From UBA8524 sp964215915 (GTDB lineage: Bacteria > Bacteroidota > Bacteroidia > UBA8524), in NCBI GenBank assembly GCA_964215915.1, contig CAXPEB010000021.1, positions 12,946 to 76,945 on the forward strand: DNA of 64,000 nucleotides. Reading direction: 5' to 3'. Numbering within the stretch: position 1 is the first letter of the stretch; every line of letters starts with the position of its first letter. The notes below the pieces were generated by a model that saw nothing but the letters and a program-made list of their open reading frames with translations, made no database searches and had not been told where the DNA came from. Made by a program: the position numbers and the translations under genes. This document shows positions 7,814-18,000 of this stretch, one piece after another.

Positions 7814-9364
7814 ATGACACAGCAAGCATCTACTTCCATACAACATATTCTGAGAGAACTGGGTATACAGCCCATGAATCCTGCTGCAAGCACCGGATTA
7901 AACTGGCTCGGTCACAGCGACAGGGAGCATCGTGATGTAAACAGTCCGGTTGACGGACAAAAAATTGCCAGTGTCCAGATCGCCAATCGTGAAGATTACG
8001 AGGCGCTGGTTTCAAAAGCCGAAGAAGCTTTTTCCGTGTGGCGGTCAATTCCCGCCCCCAGGCGCGGAGAGATCATCCGCCAATACGGGATGAAGCTTAG
8101 GGAATACAAACAACCCCTCGGCACCCTGGTTTCTTACGAAATGGGAAAGATCCTGCAGGAAGGACTGGGTGAGGTTCAGGAAATGATTGATATCTGCGAC
8201 TTTGCCGTGGGTTTGTCACGGCAACTTCACGGCCTGACCATGCACAGTGAACGCCCTTCGCACCGAATGTACGAACAATGGCATCCACTGGGTATTGTGG
8301 GAATCATATCCGCATTCAACTTCCCGGTTGCCGTATGGAGTTGGAATGCCATGATCGCCGCAGTATGCGGGGATGTCTGTATATGGAAACCTTCTGAAAA
8401 AACGCCACTGACGGCAATTGCCTGCCAGAATTTGCTGAGGGAAGTGCTTGCAGAGAATGAAGTACCTGACGGAGTATTTAACCTGATCATGGGTGATTAC
8501 AGAGCGGGAGAATGGATGTCGGCAGACAACCGGATCCCTCTGCTTTCCGCTACCGGATCCACCCGAATGGGTAAAGCGGTCGGTGCAGCAGTCGGTGCCC
8601 GCCTTGGTCGTGCACTCCTGGAACTCGGAGGGAACAATGCCATTATCGTAACCCCGAAAGCCAATATTGATATGGCCATCCGGGCCATTGTATTCGGAGC
8701 GGTGGGAACAGCCGGCCAGCGTTGTACCTCCACCCGACGGATTATCGTACACGAATCCATCTTCGATAAAGTAAAAGACAAGCTGCTTTCCATCTACCCC
8801 CAACTACGTATCGGTTCACCTCTCGATTCGGACACTCTGGTAGGGCCACTGATTGATCGGGACGCCGTTACTCAGTTTCTCAATGCGGTAGAAAAAGTGA
8901 AGGAGCAAGGAGGAGAAATACTCTATGGAGGTACCGTTTATGACGGCGATAACCCTTCAGGATGTTATGTGGTGCCCTGCATTGCCAAAGTGAATAACGA
9001 CATGGATATCGTGCAAACGGAAACCTTCGCTCCTATTTTGTATATGATGTCTTACTCGGATTTGGAAGAGGCCATTGCCCTTCAAAACGGAGTGAAGCAA
9101 GGGTTGAGCTCTGCCATATTCAGCGACAGCCTTATGGAAACAGAGCAATTTCTTTCCACCCGTGGTTCCGATTGCGGCATTGCCAATGTAAACATAGGCA
9201 CCTCAGGAGCGGAAATCGGAGGAGCCTTCGGTGGAGAGAAAGAAACCGGAGGAGGACGCGAATCAGGATCCGACGCCTGGAAAGCATATATGCGAAGGCA
9301 AACCAACACCATTAATTTTAGTACAGAACTTCCCCTGGCTCAAGGCATCCATTTCGATATCTGA
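7814..9364 (+). CDS. Aldehyde dehydrogenase of the ALDH7 family (alpha-aminoadipic semialdehyde dehydrogenase type)
   Basis: 516 residues, the size of ALDH7A1/AmaB proteins. Such enzymes oxidise L-2-aminoadipate 6-semialdehyde with NAD in lysine breakdown and also accept other aldehydes. Catalytic Cys304 sits in GQRCTSTRR and the general-base Glu270 in LLELGGNN; ATGSTRMG supplies the Rossmann-fold glycines, and the C-terminal GGAFGGEKETGGGRESGSD stretch is typical of ALDH7. It opens a plus-strand run with the lipid A deacylase-like gene 3 bases downstream, then the GIN-domain and DUF3108 genes. Nothing else in the window belongs to lysine breakdown, so the physiological substrate is uncertain although the family is clear. 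Confidence 0.88.
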   Translation: MTQQASTSIQHILRELGIQPMNPAASTGLNWLGHSDREHRDVNSPVDGQKIASVQIANREDYEALVSKAEEAFSVWRSIPAPRRGEIIRQYGMKLREYKQPLGTLVSYEMGKILQEGLGEVQEMIDICDFAVGLSRQLHGLTMHSERPSHRMYEQWHPLGIVGIISAFNFPVAVWSWNAMIAAVCGDVCIWKPSEKTPLTAIACQNLLREVLAENEVPDGVFNLIMGDYRAGEWMSADNRIPLLSATGSTRMGKAVGAAVGARLGRALLELGGNNAIIVTPKANIDMAIRAIVFGAVGTAGQRCTSTRRIIVHESIFDKVKDKLLSIYPQLRIGSPLDSDTLVGPLIDRDAVTQFLNAVEKVKEQGGEILYGGTVYDGDNPSGCYVVPCIAKVNNDMDIVQTETFAPILYMMSYSDLEEAIALQNGVKQGLSSAIFSDSLMETEQFLSTRGSDCGIANVNIGTSGAEIGGAFGGEKETGGGRESGSDAWKAYMRRQTNTINFSTELPLAQGIHFDI

Positions 9365-9367
9365 AGC

Positions 9368-10465
9368 ATGAAACACCTGCGCCAGGCCTTTTTTTGGCTG
9401 GTACTTTTTTGTTGTCTTGCTTCCATAGCCGGAACGGACCCGGGCATCAATATCATCCATAACCGGGGCATTCTCTGGGCTCACCGGAAAAGCATGTTGC
9501 ATCTCGAAGCCCCGACTTATGGCTATGATGTTAACCTGTACCTGTTCACCGAACGCAGTGGTATGAACTGGTCACGTGCTTATAACAGCCCCAGGATAGG
9601 TATCACCCTATCATACCTTGACCTGGGAAAACCGGAGGTTACCGGAAAAGTTTTCGGGCTTTTACCCTTTATCGAATTCCGTTTGCTGCACCAAAAAAAA
9701 CAGGAACTCAATTTCAGGATGGGTGCCGGAATGGGTTACCTCACGAAAAAATGGGACCTCACTACCAACCGGCTGAATAATGCCATTGGCTCACATGTCA
9801 ACGGAAATATGCGTTTGCATTTTCTTTATCACCGGCAAATCGGGACACATTGGGAATTTACTGCAGTTGCCGGCATCACCCATTATTCAAATGGGAACTT
9901 CCGTTTACCCAATCTCGGTGTAAACAGTGTGGAAGCTGGTCTTGGGATAGGGTATAACCTGAATGGAATTCCGGACCGGGAAGGTATTTATACCCCCGAT
10001 AGCACTGCGCGCAGACAACGCTCGGAAATCCGTTTCAGCTTTGGCACGAAGGAAACTTCACTGATCTATCCCAAAAGGGTTTTTGCCTTTGATCTGGGAC
10101 TTCGTCATTACCTTTTCAATTGGGAGAAGCTACGGCTTTGCGGAGGACTGGACTTTTTTTATGATCCGGGTTATGTTTACCGGGACAATCCGAACGATGT
10201 CCAGGGCGGACCGAATATTCGTAACAGCATGGAAATGGCTTTGTGCGGAGGAGGGGAATTATGGCTGGGCAAGTTCAGCTTTATCGGAGAAGGAGGTATC
10301 TACTTTTACACTCCGGAGATGTCTTATTATAAAGGGCCAATTTACCAGCGGGTTGGTTTTCGCTACAAAATCAATCCTGAATTGAGTTGTCTGGCCACAT
10401 TAAAAGCCCATTTTGCAAGGGCAGATTATTTTGAATGGGGAATCGCGTATACCATAGTGCACTGA
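9368..10465 (+). CDS. Acyloxyacyl hydrolase, PagL-like lipid A 3-O-deacylase family
   Basis: 365 residues with a signal peptide (MKHLRQAFFWLVLFCCLASIAG). PagL proteins are outer-membrane barrels that remove an ester-linked acyl chain from lipid A. The key sign is HYSNG at residues 172-176, giving the catalytic His172/Ser174 pair, followed by PNLGVN and Glu189, which could complete a triad. Strands before and after alternate like a barrel (FIEFRLL, ELNFRMGAGMGYL). The protein is longer than the classical 150-190-residue PagL, as is usual in Bacteroidota, with extra strands at the end. It starts 3 bases after the dehydrogenase and overlaps the next gene by 31 bases, so co-translation is likely. 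Deacylation of lipid A is inferred, not shown. Confidence 0.75.
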   Translation: MKHLRQAFFWLVLFCCLASIAGTDPGINIIHNRGILWAHRKSMLHLEAPTYGYDVNLYLFTERSGMNWSRAYNSPRIGITLSYLDLGKPEVTGKVFGLLPFIEFRLLHQKKQELNFRMGAGMGYLTKKWDLTTNRLNNAIGSHVNGNMRLHFLYHRQIGTHWEFTAVAGITHYSNGNFRLPNLGVNSVEAGLGIGYNLNGIPDREGIYTPDSTARRQRSEIRFSFGTKETSLIYPKRVFAFDLGLRHYLFNWEKLRLCGGLDFFYDPGYVYRDNPNDVQGGPNIRNSMEMALCGGGELWLGKFSFIGEGGIYFYTPEMSYYKGPIYQRVGFRYKINPELSCLATLKAHFARADYFEWGIAYTIVH

Positions 10466-11181
10466 TCATCCTGCTATTGCTATCGGCATGCAGGGATGCC
10501 ATTCAGGATTGCAGCCGCAAAGCCGGTGATGAGGTTGTAGTTACCCGTCAACCCGGTGCGTTTCACGCCATCAATGCTGCCGACCGCTTTGACGTGGAAA
10601 TCCTCCAGGATTCGTCAAAAACAGGTAATGTCGAATTGTATGGTCCTTCCGATGTGCTAGGGGGCGTGGAAACCACGGTGAGCGGAGGGAAACTGAGCCT
10701 GCGCGATAAAAACCACTGCAAATGGGTACGGGAACTGGATCGCCGGCTGAAAGTCAAAGTGTATGTGGACAGCCTTACCCTGATTGAAACCCTCGACGCA
10801 GCATCTGTGACCTCCAACGACACTCTTCGGCTCCGGGCTTTTAAGATTGTCCATTTCAGCACCGGGCTCATTGACCTGCTTTATACTGCTGGCAAGGAAA
10901 GTATTGCCGTGGAAGGTCGGGATGCGGGTGAACTGAAGTTACGCGGTTCCTGTGGGATCCTTGTGGCTACCTTGTATGAAACCGGTCCCCTTCATGCCGA
11001 AGAACTCAATACCGATATTGTGTTCGTTTACCATTACGGACTCAACCGGGCGGATGTCCGGGCACACGACCTGGTGGAATGCAACATAGAAAACACGGGA
11101 GATGTTTATGTGCATCAGGAACCCTCCCTCCCGATCAAGCGAAACGGGCGGGGAAAAGGGCAGGTAATCAAGGCATTCTGA
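10435..11181 (+). CDS. GIN-domain (DUF2807) lipoprotein
   Basis: 248 residues with a lipoprotein signal (LLLLSAC), so probably anchored in the outer membrane. The rest is a single right-handed beta-helix-like domain of the putative auto-transporter adhesin head GIN type: FHAINAADRFDVEI at the start, VSGGKLSL, then successive short strands about 20 residues apart. The domain is very common in Bacteroidota surface proteins and its function is unknown. The start codon lies inside the preceding gene (31-base overlap) and is required to keep the signal peptide. The DUF3108 gene follows 44 bases later. Confidence 0.72.
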   Translation: MGNRVYHSALIILLLLSACRDAIQDCSRKAGDEVVVTRQPGAFHAINAADRFDVEILQDSSKTGNVELYGPSDVLGGVETTVSGGKLSLRDKNHCKWVRELDRRLKVKVYVDSLTLIETLDAASVTSNDTLRLRAFKIVHFSTGLIDLLYTAGKESIAVEGRDAGELKLRGSCGILVATLYETGPLHAEELNTDIVFVYHYGLNRADVRAHDLVECNIENTGDVYVHQEPSLPIKRNGRGKGQVIKAF

Positions 11182-11225
11182 ACTTTTGGAACGAATCTTG
11201 AATTTTTTCATGGAAAAGCTGAACC

Positions 11226-12041
11226 ATGAAAGCATTCATTCCTCTTATTGCCATCTTGCTTGCCGGCGGCCCTGAAAAGGGCGTACAGGAAGCCTCAGAG
11301 CCCGTTATCGAGAACAAAGACACCGTTTACCGGACCTGGACCAACAATGCCTGGTCATTGGGTGAATTCCTGAGTTACAGGGTTCACTACGGAATTATGA
11401 ATGCCGGTGAAGTTAAAATGGTGATAGAAAAGGAATTGATGCCCATTGGCGATCGTAAAGTCTATCACATCCATGCCAAAGGAAGGTCCTATTCCGGGTT
11501 CGACTGGTTTTTTCGGGTAAGGGATCATTACCAGACCTATATCGATAACAAAGCGATTCAACCCCTTCAATTCTCTAAAATTATGGAAGAGGGGAAATAC
11601 AAAGATTCTGACTTTGCGCTTTTCAACTACAAAACCAAAATGGTCAGCAGCGCCAAAAAAGGATCGGTAGCATTTACCGGGGATATTCAGGATGTGATCT
11701 CAGCCATCTACTTTGCCCGGACTATCAATATCAAAGATGCCCAACCCGGTGATGTCTTCCCGATACAGGTTTACCTTGACGGAGAAGTTCATGACCTGCA
11801 ATTCAAATACGTCAAAAAAGAAGTGATCAAAACCGATATCGGGAAGGTAAACGCCGTAAAGGTTGTTCCCATGCTGGTTGCCGATCGTGTTTTCAAAGAA
11901 GAAGAAGGCATGGAACTTTGGGTGAGTGATGACGACAATAAAGTCCCCCTTCGCGTAAAAGCAGGATTGCTGGTCGGATCCGTTAAAGTGGATATTACCG
12001 CATACAACAACCTGCTTTGGCCCATCAACATGGCCAATTGA
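11226..12041 (+). CDS. DUF3108 domain protein, probably exported
   Basis: 271 residues. The N-terminus (MKAFIPLIAILLAGG) is a short, weak signal sequence. The body fits DUF3108: GEFLSYRVHYGIMNAGEV at the start, then FDWFFRVRDHYQTYID, a central YFAR element, and DDNKVPLRVKAGLLVGSVKVDITAY at the end. The family is thought to be periplasmic and beta-rich, with no established activity. It follows the GIN lipoprotein in the same direction and may be the last gene of the run from 7814. Its TGA at 12039-12041 directly touches the sprA stop at 12042 on the other strand; no terminator separates them. Confidence 0.72.
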   Translation: MKAFIPLIAILLAGGPEKGVQEASEPVIENKDTVYRTWTNNAWSLGEFLSYRVHYGIMNAGEVKMVIEKELMPIGDRKVYHIHAKGRSYSGFDWFFRVRDHYQTYIDNKAIQPLQFSKIMEEGKYKDSDFALFNYKTKMVSSAKKGSVAFTGDIQDVISAIYFARTINIKDAQPGDVFPIQVYLDGEVHDLQFKYVKKEVIKTDIGKVNAVKVVPMLVADRVFKEEEGMELWVSDDDNKVPLRVKAGLLVGSVKVDITAYNNLLWPINMAN

Positions 12042-15000
12042 TTATTGAATGGTGTACCTCAGCTGAATACCTCCCTGGGTAATCGCTGTGGGGAAAGAAG
12101 TCGCCACAACCGGGGTCGTTGCTCTCCGGTCATAGAACATGCGCAGGTTCAGCTTATCGTTGATCTGGTAATCAATAGTCGGTTTGATGGAAATAATCTT
12201 ACTACCCTGGGCTGGAACCGAGGTAATATTATCCACTTCCGACACGGTATTACGCGAATCCCGGATGCTAAAGTCAAAGCGTATGTTCAGATCATTCTTC
12301 AGGTAGGGTTTTCTCCTATTGATACGGAAAGGAAGACGCAACCCCTTCACTTTGTAACCCAAACCGATAATCACTTCCGAACTCCGGTTTTCTGCCACCC
12401 GGAAACTGTTAAGCTCAAAGGAAACCGTTCTTGATTTACTGTATTCGAACCGGGTAGTTAGTCCGTTACGGAAACTGAGATCCACACTTGCAAACGGTTT
12501 GAAGGATTCCGAAATCGTTACGTTACGGATCACATACTTCGGCTGCTGGTCATTGCCCGTTGTTACGCCGCCATAGCTGAGCGGAGTATTGAAATTACTG
12601 ATCACATACTGTGAACTGTAGGCATGACGCAGGGTTACATTCGAGAATAGTTTCGAGATGGATTTGATTCTGTTCAGACCTGAATAGGTGATGGTCCAGG
12701 CCGGGAAAGGTATCTTGGGGAACGGACTCAGCGAAGAGCCCTGTGCATCCTTTCCGGAATAAGCCGCCAGGAAGGCCTGTAGCATTACTTCCTGTTGTTT
12801 CTTACTGTACCCGATCACATAGCCCTGGGTGTCAATTTGACTCAGATCGGCACCGGCTTCTTTGGCAAGCCTTTGTGACATGGTATACCTGTTATTCTCA
12901 AACTGAGTAAATGTTTCGGATTTACCCTGGTCGTTTACCTTGTCAAATGCTGTACGCAGCGAATTAAACGTAATGGTATAACTACCGGTTTCCGCTAAGG
13001 CAAGGTCTCTGAACTCTCCGGTGGTATCAATTGCTTTGAATGTAGAGTTGGTGGATCTGATCTCGTTCTTACTTGCCGACAGATCAATACGCAGATCCTT
13101 GATCGGCTCAATCAGCGCCCTGGGAGAAAACGTTACACTGGATTTCTGAAGGAACTGATTGTAGATATTCGTATCCGTACTCATCAACCCTCTCCGGGCC
13201 AGATCATAACGAATCTCGGGATTCTGGCTACCCAGGATAAAGGGCAAACCCGGGGCATTGGTGCGGAAATCATTACCGAGATACTGAGAAACACCGGTAA
13301 ACCCGGGCAGATAGATTCCATTGGTTACGCTGTACGAGAAAGAAACATTCTTCACGGACATAGCCAACCTCGCCAGGAATGGCCCGGCACCTGACATTTC
13401 ATCATTCTTTTTGGGATTTTTCTCCTCTCCACCGTCTTCTTCCTTTTTCTCCTCCGAGGGTTGTCGCCTTTTGGGTTTCGATCGCTTGCCCCGGTTTACA
13501 TCCCTGAAATAAGGAATCTTGTTGTACAGGGTAACCATATTGAGTTGCCCGTTTAGGGAGTAGTTTACCGAGTTCTGAATATCGTTCCCCAGCGAGCGGG
13601 CGGCAGGCGGAGCTGTTTTCCACTCGTAATTCACCGAATACAAGGCATTCAGGGTTACCCAGTTCAGGATTGGGATTTTATTGAAGGGTACATTGTAATT
13701 AAATGTAACCTGTTGGTTGAAGTTGGTATTCCTTCCGAAGTACCTCAGGGTATCCAGAATTTTCTGGAAAGAATCAGGTGTTTCCGTACGACTGATCTTT
13801 CCCTGGGGCTCATCGATCCGGGCAAGGTTGGTAGCCTGGTAGTCTACCTTCAGGTTGCCTGTGAGATCCCACCGGAAGTCATAGAATCGATTGAGCGTAA
13901 AGTTCTTGTTGTACAACTCGGGGAGCACGGCGTTCGGGTTATCATTGGCCCGGTTTACCCGCCGCGAATAAAAGCGATCGACATCCGCTCTGAATCCTAA
14001 ACTACTCGGGTAGGGGCTCAGCTGAAAATCACGGAATAAGGCCAGCCAGGGCGACTTACCCAGCTTCTTCATCGGCTGCCACTTTTTGGGTTGAGTGCTG
14101 AAATTGTATCCCAAGCTTCCCCGGTAAGTCTTCTGAAGGTTTTCCTGTATCTGCTGGTTTCGCTGATACACCTCCGTAAATGAATACGACAGGTTGAAGT
14201 TCTCTATGTCCCACAGGTGTGGTTTCGCCGATCCCATCCGGTTCTTTCGGATATTGGTGAAGTTGATACTTCGCCTTACGGTCAGGTCTTCTGCATTGTT
14301 CCGGATCTTTTCTCTTTCCTGTTCATTCGGAGCCACGGAAAGTGCAGTCTCCAACAGGATATCCGGATTAAGCGGATTGTATTTGGGGCGTACGATCTGC
14401 TCGCTGTGGCCGATATACATGGGTATGGATATCCCGGATTTCTGCGGCAGGAATTTACCCAGCTCAAAACTTCCGTTAATGTCGTACAGGAAGGTTTCAT
14501 TGAGGTTCCGGTCATTCAATTTTTTGTCCAGTCCCCCGAAACCGATACTCTGGTAATTAACGGATGCCGTTACATTCCCGAGATCCGCCAGTTTGGCTAC
14601 CAGTCGGGCATTGGCTGCCCAGCCTCCCTGGTTGATGAATTCAGACATCCGCAACTCATTGAACCATACTTCCGCACACTTAGCCTGCCCATCATCCTGG
14701 GTCGGATTATCCTGAATGGCAGGGTTTCTCACTCCGAGCATGATCACCCGGATATTACTCATATCCGGCAAACCCTTCACTTTTACGACTCGTCCACCAT
14801 CCAACTGCACCACAAACTCCTGGGTTAGTGGCGCCTGCCGGTTAAACCGGATCTGTTTGGCTTCATAAAAACGCTCCAACTCCACATTGAGCTCATTCTG
14901 GGATGGCCAGACCTGGGTAGGATCCGACTGACCAGGTTGAGTTACATACAGAGGTACGGAGTATTCATAGTAGTTATTCTCCAGGTCCGTTCCCAGGCGG

Positions 15001-18000
15001 ATAAAGGCATGAAGGTCACCGTCATTAAGAACAGGTCCTGCTTCTTCCGCGTGTACGAACATTTCGATACGCTTGTAGTTCCGTATATCAAGGCGGGTGG
15101 TTTTGAATACCCCGCGGGCGTCCCCGTCTTTCAGGTCACAGACCCGAACCGAAAGAGATTGCTCATTCTGCTGAACGTTCCCCGGAGTAGTGGGATTGAT
15201 CACCCGGAAAAATCCGGGAGGCAGTACATACCGAACGGGATTACGGAACCCGTTCTCTTCGATATTGACAGTACCGGTAGAGAACTTGGTATTGTCTACG
15301 GGTGAGGTCGGTACCCCATCTACCGGATTGGAGAGGGTTTTCAAATAGCGCCTCCATTCGGCACGCACAAGTTGGAACTGGGCAAAACGGATATGCACCG
15401 GACGATCAAAGTCCTTTAGAAACAGGCGCATGAAACGTATGGACTTAAAGTCCTGGATATTCCCCACTTTTTTGTCGTACGCACTGATCGGGATACGCAA
15501 CAGGTACCAGGGAACCTGAACGAGGCTGCCGTCATCAAGCTTCACCGGACTTTCCTGAATATCAGCCACAAAGTTCTGGCCTATCACCAGGCTGGAAGGG
15601 CTGATCTCAATTTTATACTGGTAGTACTCCTCAATGGTATTCAATGAGAAATCCTGGTTAATATCTTCATCATCCGGGCTATTGGTTCGTCCCACCGGAT
15701 AACCGTCGGGTTGGTAAGTAGCCAGAGGAGAGTTGCCCTGGGTATTGTTAATGTCTTTGTATCGTTCCAGCACCGACAGTTGCTGATTGTCAAATTCGGA
15801 AGAGGAGTGATAGCTGTAATTATCCCCGCTTGGGTCATTCATTATCCTCTCCATGGCAGCCGGAGTCAGTATCTGTTGTGCCCGTTGCAGATAGGCATCA
15901 AACATTTCCCGCTCCTTTTCGTCATTCATTCCGTCCAAACCCACGTCCTGCAACTCCCGGGCTCCTGTTTCATTCACAAAAGCATTGTTCAGAGTACGTC
16001 CGGTCGGAACTACCGCTATATTGGTTTCCCGCGTCTGTGCCGGTTGATTGGGGTCGGAAGGAAGCCCGTTTTCGAAAGACTTGGCCCTGTCTTTAAGCAC
16101 GTCTTCCGAGATCTGACCGATATTCAGGTACATGGTACCGGAAACAGTCTGATCATACATGAAAGGTGACATGAACCACATCTCGATGTAATCAATATTG
16201 GCCGCTTCAAAGTCATTCGTTTCGATACGACGTTGAATCCCGGCCCAATTCTGTTCGGGGTTTTTCAGGGTCCCGTCCGGGTTCATTCCGTCGATGGTAA
16301 AATTATACGGTCCCCTTTCAGAAGGATAATAAGCCAGGTCAAAGGTTGGCAGGTTCTGTGGCTGCATGTTCTGCAGCTGCTTATTCGGGAATACCTCGGT
16401 TACATCAATGATCCGCACATAATGGTTGGAACTGCTTTGCGTGTTGTTTTGCAGATGCGGCGGAGTGGGAGGTTTGGTATTGGGCTGGTTCCGCTGGAAG
16501 ATCGGGTCGATCGTATACCAGGCCAGTTTCGCTCTTTTCACCCCAACTGCCGTATCGAGCAGGTCTCCTTCCGGGAACAGATCGGGTTGGCCCTCGGGTG
16601 TTGAAGCCAGGAACCAATAACTTCCCTGGCGCATATCGAAAGGTGTTTCCGATCCTTCGAAATCATCAATAAATGAAGTACCTCTTTCTCCGATGGTTTT
16701 CGGTTGATGCGGGAACAACTGGGCATATTCTCCGGAGAAGGTGATCGTGGAAATTTCCTTGGTTTCGATAAAGGGAAGCTTATCCACCATTTTGGTCAGC
16801 CAGCGTGATTCCGTTTTATAAGATCCGTCAAGCCCTACAATGGTATTCAACAGAGGCTCGTCTCCGATATTTACTTTAGGAGTAAGCGGTCTTTCCCAAA
16901 GGTGCATGACCGTACCTCCGAGAATCAGATCGGGGTTTACATTGTAGTCCACCCTCGTCCCCACAACGGTCTTCTGCTGGATATTAAACAAGCTGTTATT
17001 CTCTGAGGTAACATTGATCACCGCCCCGGATTCCAGCAATGCCTGGTTGATAATTGTAACCTTTCCCAGTGTATAATCTACCGTATAATCAATATTCTCC
17101 GAGAGCAAGGTACCGTTGGCCGTTACCTTTACGGAACCTTTCGGCACATTGAACGCATTGAGTGATATTTCGTTATTCGCGCTACTTTGCAAACTTCCCC
17201 GTATGAAGAACTTGTTCTTGCTCACCACCTGTTGCGCCAACCACTTGGTGGAGTCATACAATTCCTGAAAGACATACTTGTCCTTATTCTCCTGCCTGGT
17301 AAGCAAACTATCCAGGTGCGACCCGAACGGCTCCCTGACCGGGAATATGATACGCCCATTCGATTGCAATATGGTCAGCCCGGGTATGAAGTCAAACACC
17401 CCATCCGGTGTTGGTTCATTCTGAACATTGATATTGTCCAGGTTCATCACCTTGATGAGGATATCCTTACCCAGGTTAGGCTCATTTTCTACGGGCAGGT
17501 ATGGATAATCGGCTCCTGAAAGGTCATCGGCATACCATACATCCAGGTAGAACTTATCCGATTGCACGTTAAATGCTCCGAGCGAATACACGTTTTTCAT
17601 CATCAGGTCCCAGATAGGTAACTGAGTGGTGATGGTAGCTCCTTTAAGCATTTTGAGGTGAAGCACCTTGGGGTTAGCCTGATCATCGGGTACGTCTACG
17701 GCAAATTCACCCACCTGGAAAACAGCTCCGTTTACCGTGTATTCAAAGGCTACGCAAAGAATCTGGTCATTATTGAGCGCCGTATTCAGTGAGATATAAC
17801 CCAACTGCCTGTGAAAGGTGTATTCATTCGAGTTCAGCTGGCGGGCATTGGCCAGGAACTGGAAATCTTCGATTTTGTCAAGGTTGTAGGATCCCCCCTC
17901 CAGGGTCTGAACATTGGTAAAAGAAGCCCGGATCTGGTCTGCTTGTGCTGAACGGGTAAGCTGGTCGTAGAGGGAGTTCGCGTTATTGTCCGGATAGGGT

